From: Prorocentrum cordatum
Taxonomy: Eukaryota; Sar; Dinophyceae; Prorocentrales; Prorocentraceae
Reading direction: 5' to 3'
Assembly: GCA_963575745.1 (NCBI GenBank)
Contig: CAUYUJ010018540.1
Span: 137,733-201,732 of the forward strand
DNA: 64,000 bases
The notes beneath the pieces were generated by a model. It did not search any database. It saw nothing but the letters and a program-made list of their open reading frames with translations, and was not told the origin of the DNA. Positions 28,739 to 37,021 of this stretch are shown piece after piece (the stretch's first letter is position 1; every line of letters starts with the position of its first letter). Position numbers and translations under genes: made by a program.

Positions 28739-29140
28739 TCAGATGGCCCACCCAGGACCCGCGGACACGTTCACACAGAATTCGTTGTTCGGGAGCACCC
28801 CTCCAGACCACCGAACCACATCCAGGAGTTCGAAACACCACATCTTGCCACGAACGCACGGTGCAGCACACAATGTAGCAGCTTGGCGTCGGCGTTCCCA
28901 GAGGCCGCATGCGACGGGCTCCAGCCCTCCGCATGCACGTGCCTATAACTCCGAGCTTGCTGAGCCATCGGGGTTGCCCCCAAAAAATCAAACCGGGGTC
29001 AACGCCACCTTCCCTCCTATTTATCATACCCTGATCAATCAGACCCTAACATACAACCCGATGGCAGCGTACACGTGCTGCACCGAAGCCCTCGCGCACA
29101 CTTGTCAGCGAGCGGCAATCAAAAACGGGCCTCACGAAGC
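28739..29140. other. Spacer without recognisable gene
   Basis: A unique stretch between repeats and the exon-like block. No motif seen. A small GGGG-TTGC-CCCC hairpin at 28970-28981 is probably incidental. Confidence 0.4.
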
Positions 29141-29711
29141 CTAGCTCGAAGCAGCGCCCTTGCGCTGCTGCCGCAAGTCCTTCGTGTTCAGGTGGTAGGC
29201 CATCTCCTGGGTGACCTCGTCAAGGTCCTCTGCGAGGCTGTTCAGGCCCTCCACGGCCTGCGGGAAGCTGGGCTCGGTCATCTTGCCCTGGAACTGCTTG
29301 AAGCCGATGCTGAAGAGCTCGGGGGGCGTGGAACTCTTGGCCACCTTGCCGCGCAAATTCGCGAGGCACTGCTCGAGGCCACCCCTGAACTCGGCCTTGT
29401 TGGCGAAGTCCCAGGACCCATCCTGAGGGATCTGGCGCAGGATCGCGTCGGCCTGGCTCGTCACAGACGAGAAGCGCAAGGCTATACTCTTCGTTATTGA
29501 GAAGATCCAGCTCCTTGGTCTCCGCGGCGCCCCCCGCCTTCCCGCGGCCCTTCGGCTTGGCCGCGGCCAAAAACTTGGGCACGGCACCTGATGCCTTCTG
29601 GATCGATGGCCGAACTCCGCCAGGACCCTTGGCCACGACTGGCGCCCCCGCCACGGGCAAGGGCGCGGCCGCCGCGGCGGCGGCCGCCGCGCCAGCGGCC
29701 GCCGTCGCCAC
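29141..29711 (-). CDS. Exon-like block, C-terminus of a probable host gene
   Basis: In one frame (about 29470-29141) the peptide QADAILRQIPQDGSWDFANK continues into a helical segment and ends in a Lys/Arg tail and a stop at 29141. Just upstream, in another frame, is an Ala/Gly/Pro-rich segment (29711-29480) ending LDLLNNEEYSLALL. The frame change near 29465 could be an intron, an indel or an error. GC-rich third positions and absence of repeats favour real coding sequence. With the blocks at 47400-50839 on the same strand it may belong to one gene into which element 2 inserted. I do not recognise the family. Confidence 0.45.
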
Positions 29712-29789
29712 TCGCCCGCGCTCGGCGGCGGACGGCTCGACTGGCCCCTGTCCAGGGCCGCGCGCGTCGGCGAAGCATGCGTAGGTACA

Positions 29790-29935
29790 TTAGGTACACT
29801 TATGCATGCGCACACATGGGTAAGACACACATGTGCATATATACTCATGTCTATGTATATAACATGCTGATATATACATATGTATACACATATATACACA
29901 TGTATGTATACAGCGTGTCAATGCTTGAAGTGTGT
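29790..29935. repeat. TA/CA alternating tract
   Basis: AT-rich alternating purine-pyrimidine DNA (repeated ATATAC, ACACATG), unlike its GC-rich surroundings; prone to unwinding or Z-form. Confidence 0.6.
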
Positions 29936-29996
29936 GTACAGGGTAAGAAATGAAATGGGCATACGTGCGTGTGTGTGAACACGCATGCGCCGTCAT

Positions 29997-30325
29997 CCTC
30001 CTCCTCCTCCTCCCCCCCCCCCCCCCCCCCCCCCCCCCCCTTCTATCCGCCTCACATCCTCCTCCCCCCCCGCCCCGCCCCCCCCGCCCCCCTCCTCGTC
30101 CTCCCCCCTCCTCTTCGGAGAGAGCGGGGCAAGCGCGTGGGCCCGCGCCCTGCTCCGCGCCCGCTGCGCCAGCTGCGCTGCCCGCGGCCTCCCCTTATCC
30201 ATGTTCTCTCTCATGCTCCCCCCATCGCGCTTGCCTCGTTGCCCATCGTGCCCCCCTGCCTTCCGCTCTGCCGTTCCTAATGCTCCCCCATCCAGCCTTC
30301 CCCCCCCTGACTCTGGCCCTCCCTT
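29997..30325. repeat. Pyrimidine-rich tract with a 29-base C run
   Basis: CTC repeats lead into an uninterrupted C run (30012-30040), then C/T-rich DNA up to the target duplication of element 2. The minus strand could form G-quadruplexes. Confidence 0.8.
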
Positions 30326-30330
30326 TCTCT
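30326..30330. repeat. Target-site duplication of element 2, left copy
   Basis: TCTCT, repeated at 46723-46727. Confidence 0.85.
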
Positions 30331-30527
30331 TGCGTGCGGGGTTGAAGTACAAGGCCCCAGAACCTCTGATCCGTTGGTAGAGGGAAGGAGGGATAGATGG
30401 ATGCCTTTCCCTCCTGCACGATCAAAGGTCTGATCGATCTGTCCCAACACCTGAGCCCAAACGGCCTGGCGCAGGAGAGGTGAGGATAAGGAGTATATAC
30501 GAGGGTATTACACGGGTTCTATTCACA
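30331..30527 (-). repeat. LTR of element 2, 3' copy in RNA sense
   Basis: Pairs with 46526-46722 over its full 197 bases. The sense strand starts TGTGAATAG and ends in CA. Confidence 0.9.
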
Positions 30528-30550
30528 CCCCCCGTCCCGAATCCCGCCCG
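30528..30550 (-). promoter_or_regulatory. Polypurine tract of element 2
   Basis: On the sense strand GGGATTCGGGACGGGGGG directly precedes the LTR start TGTG. This is the expected site and composition for plus-strand priming. Confidence 0.75.
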
Positions 30551-31217
30551 TGAGGGTAGGACTCTGGAACAGAGGGAAAGAACCCGTCACCCTTTCACTC
30601 CTTTAATCCTCAGGTCTGCAGGCAGCTGAGCGCAAAGGCAGTATAGCCTCAGCTGCAAAGTAAGGTAAGAAGGAACACCCGGGGTCCCGATTTCTTCGCC
30701 AAGCACGCGTTGGTGCCCCCTCGGTGCGCCCCCCAAAACGCTTCGGCACTCGAGGGCGGAGAAGAATGAGACACGGGTGGGCTGAGAAAGAGGATCTGAG
30801 CAAGTTAAAGCAACGTGTAATCTGCCTCGTCTATGCGAGGCAGGTGTTGCCACCAGCTGTCAGATCATTCCCAACGCAATGAAGTTAGACTGTAAAGAAT
30901 ATGCAATCAGGGATCGTGTTGATGAACACGATCGTGTTACGAAACGCATCTATATATCAAAGCAAATGTCTGGCCAGACGAAAGGTCGTGTTGATGAACA
31001 CGAAAGTTGCATGTATGTAAATTCTCTATATGGCGACTCCCGTTGGCGTTGCTCCTTAGGAGGCTGCCTTGGTTATCGCAAAAGATGGTTTTATGTGTGT
31101 GGCCACTTGTGTTGTATAGTGAAGTGGCCTAGAAGTATATAATAGCCACCGCTCAAGGCGAACTTGGATTATAATGAAGTTCAAGCCTTTCGAGCGGCGG
31201 GCCTTGCGGCCGACTCA
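30551..31217 (-). other. 3' non-coding region of element 2
   Basis: Contains a family-2 hairpin at 30840-30857 and two hairpins with the same loop and core but different stem extension: GATCGTGTT/AACACGATC around GATG at 30912-30933, and TCGTGTT/AACACGA around GATG at 30986-31003. No ORF of note. Confidence 0.65.
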
Positions 31218-32741
31218 CTACGCGTTGCCGTTCTCGTAGAACCTGCGGCCCCACATCCTGTGGCCATCGTACGTCACGTAGCTCGTCGTGAACGTCCCCC
31301 CAGATGCCCTCGGGATCCAGTGGCGAAACCACTTGTTGTACTGGATGTCGCGGACGTACACGAACTCGTCGTTATTGAGCGCGGTGTAAATCCAGCAGTT
31401 GATGTAGTAGCTCCAATACCTGAGGCCCCAATGACTGTCCTCAAGGTCGTCGCGCCACCAGGCGGCGTAGTCTGTCGTACGCGCCCTCTTGGCGCGAGGT
31501 CTGTAGCTGTCGTCGCTATCCTGCCGCTGCGCTGCAGTGCCGCGCGGCCCCGCGGGCACGTGGTCCGCCGCGCCAGAGGCGCTGGACCGTGCAGCATCGC
31601 CAGGGGCAGGGCGCGGCGGCGGCGGATGGCGCGGCTCCATGGCATCATCAGGGTGTTGGGGGTGTGCATCAGGTTCGATCGGATCGGTTCTCATCCCTGA
31701 ATCAACCCCCCTTCCGTGAACGATTATCTCTCCCTGGTCGGTGTATGTCGGATCGGCAGAACCCAACAACTCGTTAGCAATCGCAGCAAGCTTGCGCTGC
31801 GTGACTTTCTCACGGGTGCCATCCCCTCTGGGGAGGGCAATCGTGACAAGTCCGCGAGCTTGCCGCGCTTGTCTGTCGAATCTGCATTCGTTCAACCACC
31901 ATTTCTTCCGACCAGCTTGGCCTGGCCTGATGCTGGTATCGAGGATCGCACATGCATCACGCATGTCGTCCACGTTCCAGGCCTTCTTGCCCACGTTAAC
32001 GCGAGCGCCTGTCATTTGGTGGTGGAACTTCAAATCATTGAGAAAACGCTGAACGAGATTGGCATATGGATAGTATAGAGGTCTGTCGTCTTCAGCCTCG
32101 CCCATCAGTCTGCACTCGTGTGCAGGAGGGCGGCCAGAGTCGACCCACTTCTCATACCTCTTCCTAGAGGAATTAGCCATTCTCCTCAGCGCATCCTTCT
32201 CATTACCTGGAAATGAGCGCTTGCCCGTCATGATGACTTGCGCTCCGTCTCTCATGTACCTCGTGATGTCGTCCTGGGAGAGCGTCGTCCTGATCCAGTT
32301 GGTCAGCTTCTGGAGGTATGCTAGGTCGCTCTGGGCGGCGGTACTTTTACCCGTAGCACCTACGGATACGGTGTACTGCCAGCAGATGTCACAAAGGGTT
32401 CCACCACCTGTAACGATCCCTAGGGATAAGGTGCGATCGCAATTCCGACATCGCGAGATATCATGTTGGATCGTTTCTGGGGCTCCCTCAGTCGTGAGGT
32501 GCTCACGAGATCCCCAGCGAGTATCCCGACCACGAGCAAAACTGCGGCCGATCTGATCCATGGCATCGCGGTTGATCTCAGCATTCGGTCGGGAAGCGAT
32601 TGATCTACTCAATCCCTCGATCTCGATCCTAGACAATCTTTCCCCTGGCAGTCCTATGTGCTCTGTCGTGTCGTTGTCCGCATCCTCAGCATCACCATGG
32701 CATACGTTTTCAGTACGGAGGCGGCGAGCCTCCTCCTGCAA
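31218..32741 (-). CDS. Element 2 accessory ORF, last in order
   Basis: 507 aa, unrecognised. A Cys cluster CRNCDRTLSLG...CDICW near residues 97-120 could bind zinc. It is followed by a helical, basic region (QKLTNWIRTTLSQDDITRYM, KRYEKWVDSGRPPAHECRL, KKWWLNECRFDRQARQARG) and a charged C-terminus ending in aromatic-rich sequence. Frame is open throughout, in contrast to pol. It lies after pol, where copia elements normally end. It may be element-specific or a captured host gene. Confidence 0.55.
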   Translation of the reverse strand: MQEEARRLRTENVCHGDAEDADNDTTEHIGLPGERLSRIEIEGLSRSIASRPNAEINRDAMDQIGRSFARGRDTRWGSREHLTTEGAPETIQHDISRCRNCDRTLSLGIVTGGGTLCDICWQYTVSVGATGKSTAAQSDLAYLQKLTNWIRTTLSQDDITRYMRDGAQVIMTGKRSFPGNEKDALRRMANSSRKRYEKWVDSGRPPAHECRLMGEAEDDRPLYYPYANLVQRFLNDLKFHHQMTGARVNVGKKAWNVDDMRDACAILDTSIRPGQAGRKKWWLNECRFDRQARQARGLVTIALPRGDGTREKVTQRKLAAIANELLGSADPTYTDQGEIIVHGRGVDSGMRTDPIEPDAHPQHPDDAMEPRHPPPPRPAPGDAARSSASGAADHVPAGPRGTAAQRQDSDDSYRPRAKRARTTDYAAWWRDDLEDSHWGLRYWSYYINCWIYTALNNDEFVYVRDIQYNKWFRHWIPRASGGTFTTSYVTYDGHRMWGRRFYENGNA

Positions 32742-32788
32742 GGCGGACTCGTTGTCGCCCTCCTCGCGGTTGACTCCCGTCTGCTCGG

Positions 32789-33127
32789 CTATGATTCGTA
32801 CATGGTTTCTTGATCCGGAGCTGCGGATGCAACGCTGCCTGGGTCCTGGGGAATGTCCTGCTCCGCGCCTGGGTCACGTGGCGCGGCAGGTGTTTCCACC
32901 AGCTCCGTCCATACGGGGAAGCCAGGATTGCCGAATGTGTTGATGCAATGTGTAAATAGATCACGCAACGTTTGGAGTGCGGGATGTTTCTGATGGATAG
33001 CATCTTTTGTGAAGTCACGGAGCTCCGCAATACTATCCAGCAATATGTTTTGATACACCTTGGAGATCCATTGAAAGACGCCTGTAGTCGACTCCTCGGT
33101 GGTCCCTGGGTCCATGTAGTGTACCAA
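32789..33127 (-). CDS. Element 2 small accessory ORF
   Basis: 112 aa, unrecognised; helical first half (VFQWISKVYQNILLDSIAEL), acidic Pro-rich end. Hairpin 32884 encodes part of ELVETPAA. It is probably a frame-shifted part of a longer product running from the ORF at 33191-34027 into the one at 31218-32741. Confidence 0.35.
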   Translation of the reverse strand: MVHYMDPGTTEESTTGVFQWISKVYQNILLDSIAELRDFTKDAIHQKHPALQTLRDLFTHCINTFGNPGFPVWTELVETPAAPRDPGAEQDIPQDPGSVASAAPDQETMYES

Positions 33128-33190
33128 CTTTTTGAAGAAGCGATCTGCACTGCAAATCGGTAAGTCGCGTGCCCATTTGTGGGTATGATT

Positions 33191-34027
33191 CTAATTCAAG
33201 TAATATTTCTCTGCGTTCCATGCTTTGGATCCGAATTGAACGTCGAATTGTAAGTACGACTGTGCTCTATCCACCGCAGATCTGTCCACGCCAGTGTGCA
33301 CCTCAATGATTTGCTTCATCCTTATCATAGGTGAGTCCACCAAAAGCTCCGACACCCAGCGGTATATGCTGTGGTCGTATGATTGCCTGGTCCACTTTGT
33401 GTGATCCTCTGGGTCGTAGTCAGGGTGATTGAGGAAGTCCCCTGGCGGGTCAATAACGTTGTCGAGGATGATCGCGTCGACGTGCTCATGTGCTTGGATC
33501 TCTGCTGATAGATCTGCTTTCATATTGTCATTTGCCGCTTTATCTTCGGCGGTGAGTGGTATGTTTGATATATCCACGATAACGGTAACCAAAGGTTCGT
33601 CAGATTGGCCTGCCGTTTGTTGGGGTCCATCGTCCGCAGGAGCGGTATCCTCGGCAGGTGTGGCCACCAGCTCTTCGGGATCGGGTGTCCGAGGAGCGGG
33701 CCGTCTGGTCGGTGTACGTGGGACGCGTGGCTTATAAATGCTCGGCATACCGAGATATGGCAGATTGCCATCTGTTTTGTGCTGAAGTATTTTGTCACGG
33801 CATGAGGATGGTCCTTCCAGGGCAGTATTCATATGTGTCGGGTCAATGGCATATTCGTCGGCACGAATTGGTAAAGCAAAGACAACGCCCTTGAGAGGCA
33901 TGCTTTTGTCATTGTACCATATGTTTACCCATCGTAAACCGTAGTTGAAGATAGGTATCTGTACCGCAAAGAACTTGTCAAAGACTCCGAAATGAATGAT
34001 TGGGCCGTATATGTGGCCCTTGTTCAT
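33191..34027 (-). CDS. Element 2 accessory ORF of unknown function
   Basis: 278 aa. The N-terminal 80 residues are hydrophobic/aromatic (IIHFGVFDKFFAVQIPIFNY, GVVFALPIRADEYAID), the middle is Pro-rich, and the end is acidic and helical. Its ATG overlaps the stop of the preceding ORF as ATGA (34024-34027). Hairpins 33654 (ELVATPAE) and 33761 (DGNLP) are inside. Confidence 0.5.
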   Translation of the reverse strand: MNKGHIYGPIIHFGVFDKFFAVQIPIFNYGLRWVNIWYNDKSMPLKGVVFALPIRADEYAIDPTHMNTALEGPSSCRDKILQHKTDGNLPYLGMPSIYKPRVPRTPTRRPAPRTPDPEELVATPAEDTAPADDGPQQTAGQSDEPLVTVIVDISNIPLTAEDKAANDNMKADLSAEIQAHEHVDAIILDNVIDPPGDFLNHPDYDPEDHTKWTRQSYDHSIYRWVSELLVDSPMIRMKQIIEVHTGVDRSAVDRAQSYLQFDVQFGSKAWNAEKYYLN

Positions 34028-34944
34028 GAGGACCTTGGTTTTGTGATTGCCCTTGGGGTAGTGATTGCCGTAATGCTAACAATTGGTAGATCCCCAATTC
34101 TTGGTGACACTGAAGCCCCCCATGCGAACATCATTAAATGTAGGCCGACGATCCCAATCTGTTTGTGTAACGTTGATGTAATGGGTCGAAGAGCCTCTCG
34201 GCAGTATGACAGAGCAATTAACCATTCTTTATCATCTGCTTTGTGATCGGTGTCATCGATCATAGCACGGACCATTTGTTCATCCAAGGCGTCGGCTCCA
34301 GATAAGCGGCCAGCAGGGGTTGCCCCCAGCTGAGGGGCAATCGGTCGCTGAGCCGAAGATGCTGATGCTGACGGCGTCCTTGGCTGCTGATCCATGTCCT
34401 GATCCGTGTTGGCAGGTGTAATCCCAGGAGGGTTGTCGATGAACTCCTCTCCAGGAAGATAGGCGCAAATTTCGTACTTGCTCAATGGCTGTCTCGCGGC
34501 CAATGGCGGGTAGTCCCATGTAGGGCCCTCCGGCCATATCTGCTGGCCGTGCACGTGGCGTGGTTGGAGGCGGCGAATTGCAATGACTGCCGCTGCTGGA
34601 ACCACGTCCTCTGTCATACTAGCGCCTTGAGCGCCCAACCAAAATCTGCAACCAGCTTTTGTGGCGATCTCCATGTTGATCACCAGCTCGACCTCGTTCT
34701 TGTAGTGATTGAACTTGTATGGCTCTACCGAGGTGTGGGGATTCTTCTGGGCAGTGTCTAGATCTGTGCTGGAACTGAAGAATGCCTCCGTGCGTTGTGA
34801 TGGTTTATGATGCTTGTCTCTCTGAGAAGATGGATCGACGCAGCCTGGAATGATCCCTGTCTTGAGGATGTTGCGCCAAGCACGGAGTGTCGTGCCGTGA
34901 TGGAGGTATTTCACGTCTGTCCAATGTAGGCTCTCCCAGCCCAT
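34024..34944 (-). CDS. ADP-ribosyltransferase/Tpt1-like ORF of element 2
   Basis: 306 aa. Residues 13-35 read YLHHGTTLRAWRNILKTGI followed by PG, the first motif of Tpt1/PARP-like folds (H16-G-T then a helix and G-hydrophobic-hydrophobic-P). A second block RTEAFFSSSTDLDTA (51-65) and a third EVELVINMEIATKAGCRFW (84-102) fit the order of strands in the family; the equivalent of the Tpt1 NGVLL segment would be AQGASMTED. The Tpt1 N-lobe is not evident, so this may be another NAD+-using ADP-ribosyltransferase. The 140-base overlap with the preceding ORF suggests a frame change. The fold assignment is moderate; activity is unknown. Confidence 0.55.
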   Translation of the reverse strand: MGWESLHWTDVKYLHHGTTLRAWRNILKTGIIPGCVDPSSQRDKHHKPSQRTEAFFSSSTDLDTAQKNPHTSVEPYKFNHYKNEVELVINMEIATKAGCRFWLGAQGASMTEDVVPAAAVIAIRRLQPRHVHGQQIWPEGPTWDYPPLAARQPLSKYEICAYLPGEEFIDNPPGITPANTDQDMDQQPRTPSASASSAQRPIAPQLGATPAGRLSGADALDEQMVRAMIDDTDHKADDKEWLIALSYCREALRPITSTLHKQIGIVGLHLMMFAWGASVSPRIGDLPIVSITAITTPRAITKPRSS

Positions 34945-37021
34945 ATTCCGTCTGCGTCATCAGCGTCGTGAGGCTGAGGTCTCTCTTCCGTTCGTTTGTC
35001 ATCTTCTCTCTGAAGTCGAGAGCCGCCATGATATCCTTGGCCTGTGTGTGGGCCTGCTCGTCCGTGACGGGAGTCAGTATGGGCGGCCTGAATGGATACG
35101 GCTGAGAGGGCAGTGACTGAATCAAAGCGCAGAAGTTACGATAGCATACTGCGTCGCAGAACTGTGTCGTAAACATCGTCATGTTATGATTGTTCTGGTT
35201 TGCATGCCAAGCCTGTGGGGTAGCTCTATCGCACGCTTCAACCCAGTGGTCTGATGGAAGAACAGTAATACCACGATTTTGCATAATCCTGATCAGATCG
35301 TCCGTGTGGTAATCAAAGTTCGGGTGTACGCCCCACTGCGCTGCTTTGCCAGGCCCCATGACCGTGGGACAGCGGAAATGCTGCATCACATCGACAAAAC
35401 GTGATATGTCCACTTGTACGTGTACTGGCATGAGCGTCGGGACGCCACCCTCACATTCCATTTTCTGGAGCTCATATACGGCAGTAGGTGCGCGATCATG
35501 GTGTCGACGCGTGTCCACGGTGTTCTGCCCGTGGTTGGCACATGCGATGTCATTCGCGCTCCATGCCACCATGGCATCGAGGCCCCTGCAATAATGTCTT
35601 TGTTTCGCATACGCAGGACAATCATTGGCCCAGTAGCTACAGATAATCTCGTTTAACTCGCGCCACTTTTTGATGGAGGCATTGTCGCTGTGTAACATGA
35701 GGCATCTGGCCTCGCGGATCGTCTTGATCATGTTGCGCTGCTCGAGGGTGCATTCAAACTGGTTGTTGAGAATAGCTGTGGCACGGCTCTCCTGTGTCTG
35801 CGTACGCTGGTTACGCAGTTCTTCCATACCATAGCGGGTGTCTCCACCAGCCTCTGGCAATTGAACGCAATCTTGGCCGATTGGCGTGTCGTTCTGTCTG
35901 AACCATTCTTTATAATTGCCAAAGGAGAATGCCCACATCAGGATGTCGTCGCGGATCATGGTCGACAAATGCTCGAGGGTAGCGCCGCCCATGTATTCCG
36001 CGCGATTGAGGCGCGGCATAAATTGCGGTACAAGAGCAACATGTGATACCTTGGCGAGATCTTCTCGCTTCTGTGCATTGTTGAGCTCGTCGATGCCGTG
36101 GGTTGGGTACTTTTTGTGTTTTGCACTCTTGGCCCCTCTCTTGGGCTGCATAATCCATGTTGAATCGGTGTACAAGTTGGTCCATTTGTATGCGTGCCCT
36201 GATGGGCCGAAGGCGTGATGCAAGAGTAGTCCCAAGTCTTCTTGTACGAGGGAACACCACCCATTATCTGAAAGAAGAGTAGAAACCAAACGACCACCAC
36301 AGAAAGCGCTGCACTTTGCTTGATCCAGCTCGAGTGGGTCAATATCAGGACCAGGAGTAAGACCAGGGTCGATCTGGTCGGCGGCTTCGCCAAAGAAGAC
36401 ATTGCCCTCGTTGTATGGTTGCCAACGATAGGTACTTGTCATATTCTCGTCGTGCTCTGTTATTGCCACCCAGCCTTCTGGATGATCGGATGGTGTTGCC
36501 ACCGTCTTGGAGTATGATCCGGTACCTCCGAAGCCTCCGCGCGCCGTCAGCCATGTGCTGGGCTTGCGGCGAAATTTGCTTGTCTGGTTAATGTCGGAAA
36601 ATGCTCGCATGTTGGTGACCAATTTATCCTCAACAATGTGGCCGATGTGTCCAGATGTATATGATGTCCTGGCTAAGCCAGGTGGGCGCGTGGGTAGCTT
36701 GGCCGTTGCACGCTCAAGTTTAGGAGCATAGCATGGAGTTGTCAATCCATTGCTGTATACATCAGAGGGAGCACAAAGACCATTTCCATGGTAGTGTTTT
36801 GTATCCTGAACGCTATCCTCGGCATACTGTCCCAGTACTGCACTGCCAATGTTGGACCAATCGTTGTGAATCATCATCCACTCCGTTTTCAAGATCATCG
36901 TCGTAAGGTTCTCTGGTGGGCACTTGCGGTGCGCTCCTGGGATCACTGCGTTCAAATGACCATGTAAACCACGAACACTTTCTTGTACAGACGGGTTACG
37001 GTTGAAGAGACTGGAAAGCAT
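34805..37021 (-). CDS. Large accessory ORF after pol in element 2
   Basis: 738 aa, no domain recognised. It starts right after the RNase H ORF stop (37022). Blocks of Trp/Asn/His-rich sequence (TEWMMIHNDWSNIGSAVLGQ, ADQIDPGLTPGPDIDPLELD, GGATLEHLSTMIRDDILMWA, LDAMVAWSANDIACANHGQN) look like a globular enzyme rather than a structural protein. It is intact over 2.2 kb although pol is broken. Hairpins 35836 and 36489 are inside. It could be captured host sequence. Confidence 0.5.
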   Translation of the reverse strand: MLSSLFNRNPSVQESVRGLHGHLNAVIPGAHRKCPPENLTTMILKTEWMMIHNDWSNIGSAVLGQYAEDSVQDTKHYHGNGLCAPSDVYSNGLTTPCYAPKLERATAKLPTRPPGLARTSYTSGHIGHIVEDKLVTNMRAFSDINQTSKFRRKPSTWLTARGGFGGTGSYSKTVATPSDHPEGWVAITEHDENMTSTYRWQPYNEGNVFFGEAADQIDPGLTPGPDIDPLELDQAKCSAFCGGRLVSTLLSDNGWCSLVQEDLGLLLHHAFGPSGHAYKWTNLYTDSTWIMQPKRGAKSAKHKKYPTHGIDELNNAQKREDLAKVSHVALVPQFMPRLNRAEYMGGATLEHLSTMIRDDILMWAFSFGNYKEWFRQNDTPIGQDCVQLPEAGGDTRYGMEELRNQRTQTQESRATAILNNQFECTLEQRNMIKTIREARCLMLHSDNASIKKWRELNEIICSYWANDCPAYAKQRHYCRGLDAMVAWSANDIACANHGQNTVDTRRHHDRAPTAVYELQKMECEGGVPTLMPVHVQVDISRFVDVMQHFRCPTVMGPGKAAQWGVHPNFDYHTDDLIRIMQNRGITVLPSDHWVEACDRATPQAWHANQNNHNMTMFTTQFCDAVCYRNFCALIQSLPSQPYPFRPPILTPVTDEQAHTQAKDIMAALDFREKMTNERKRDLSLTTLMTQTEYGLGEPTLDRREIPPSRHDTPCLAQHPQDRDHSRLRRSIFSERQAS

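Noticed and set aside
28970-28981. GGGG-TTGC-CCCC hairpin outside the elements
   Set aside because: Four-base stem in a homopolymer-rich context, without the GCNNG pattern; a chance hit is plausible.
29992-30352. Proline- or glycine-rich proteins over the C-run
   Set aside because: Open in all frames solely because of the C/T-rich composition.
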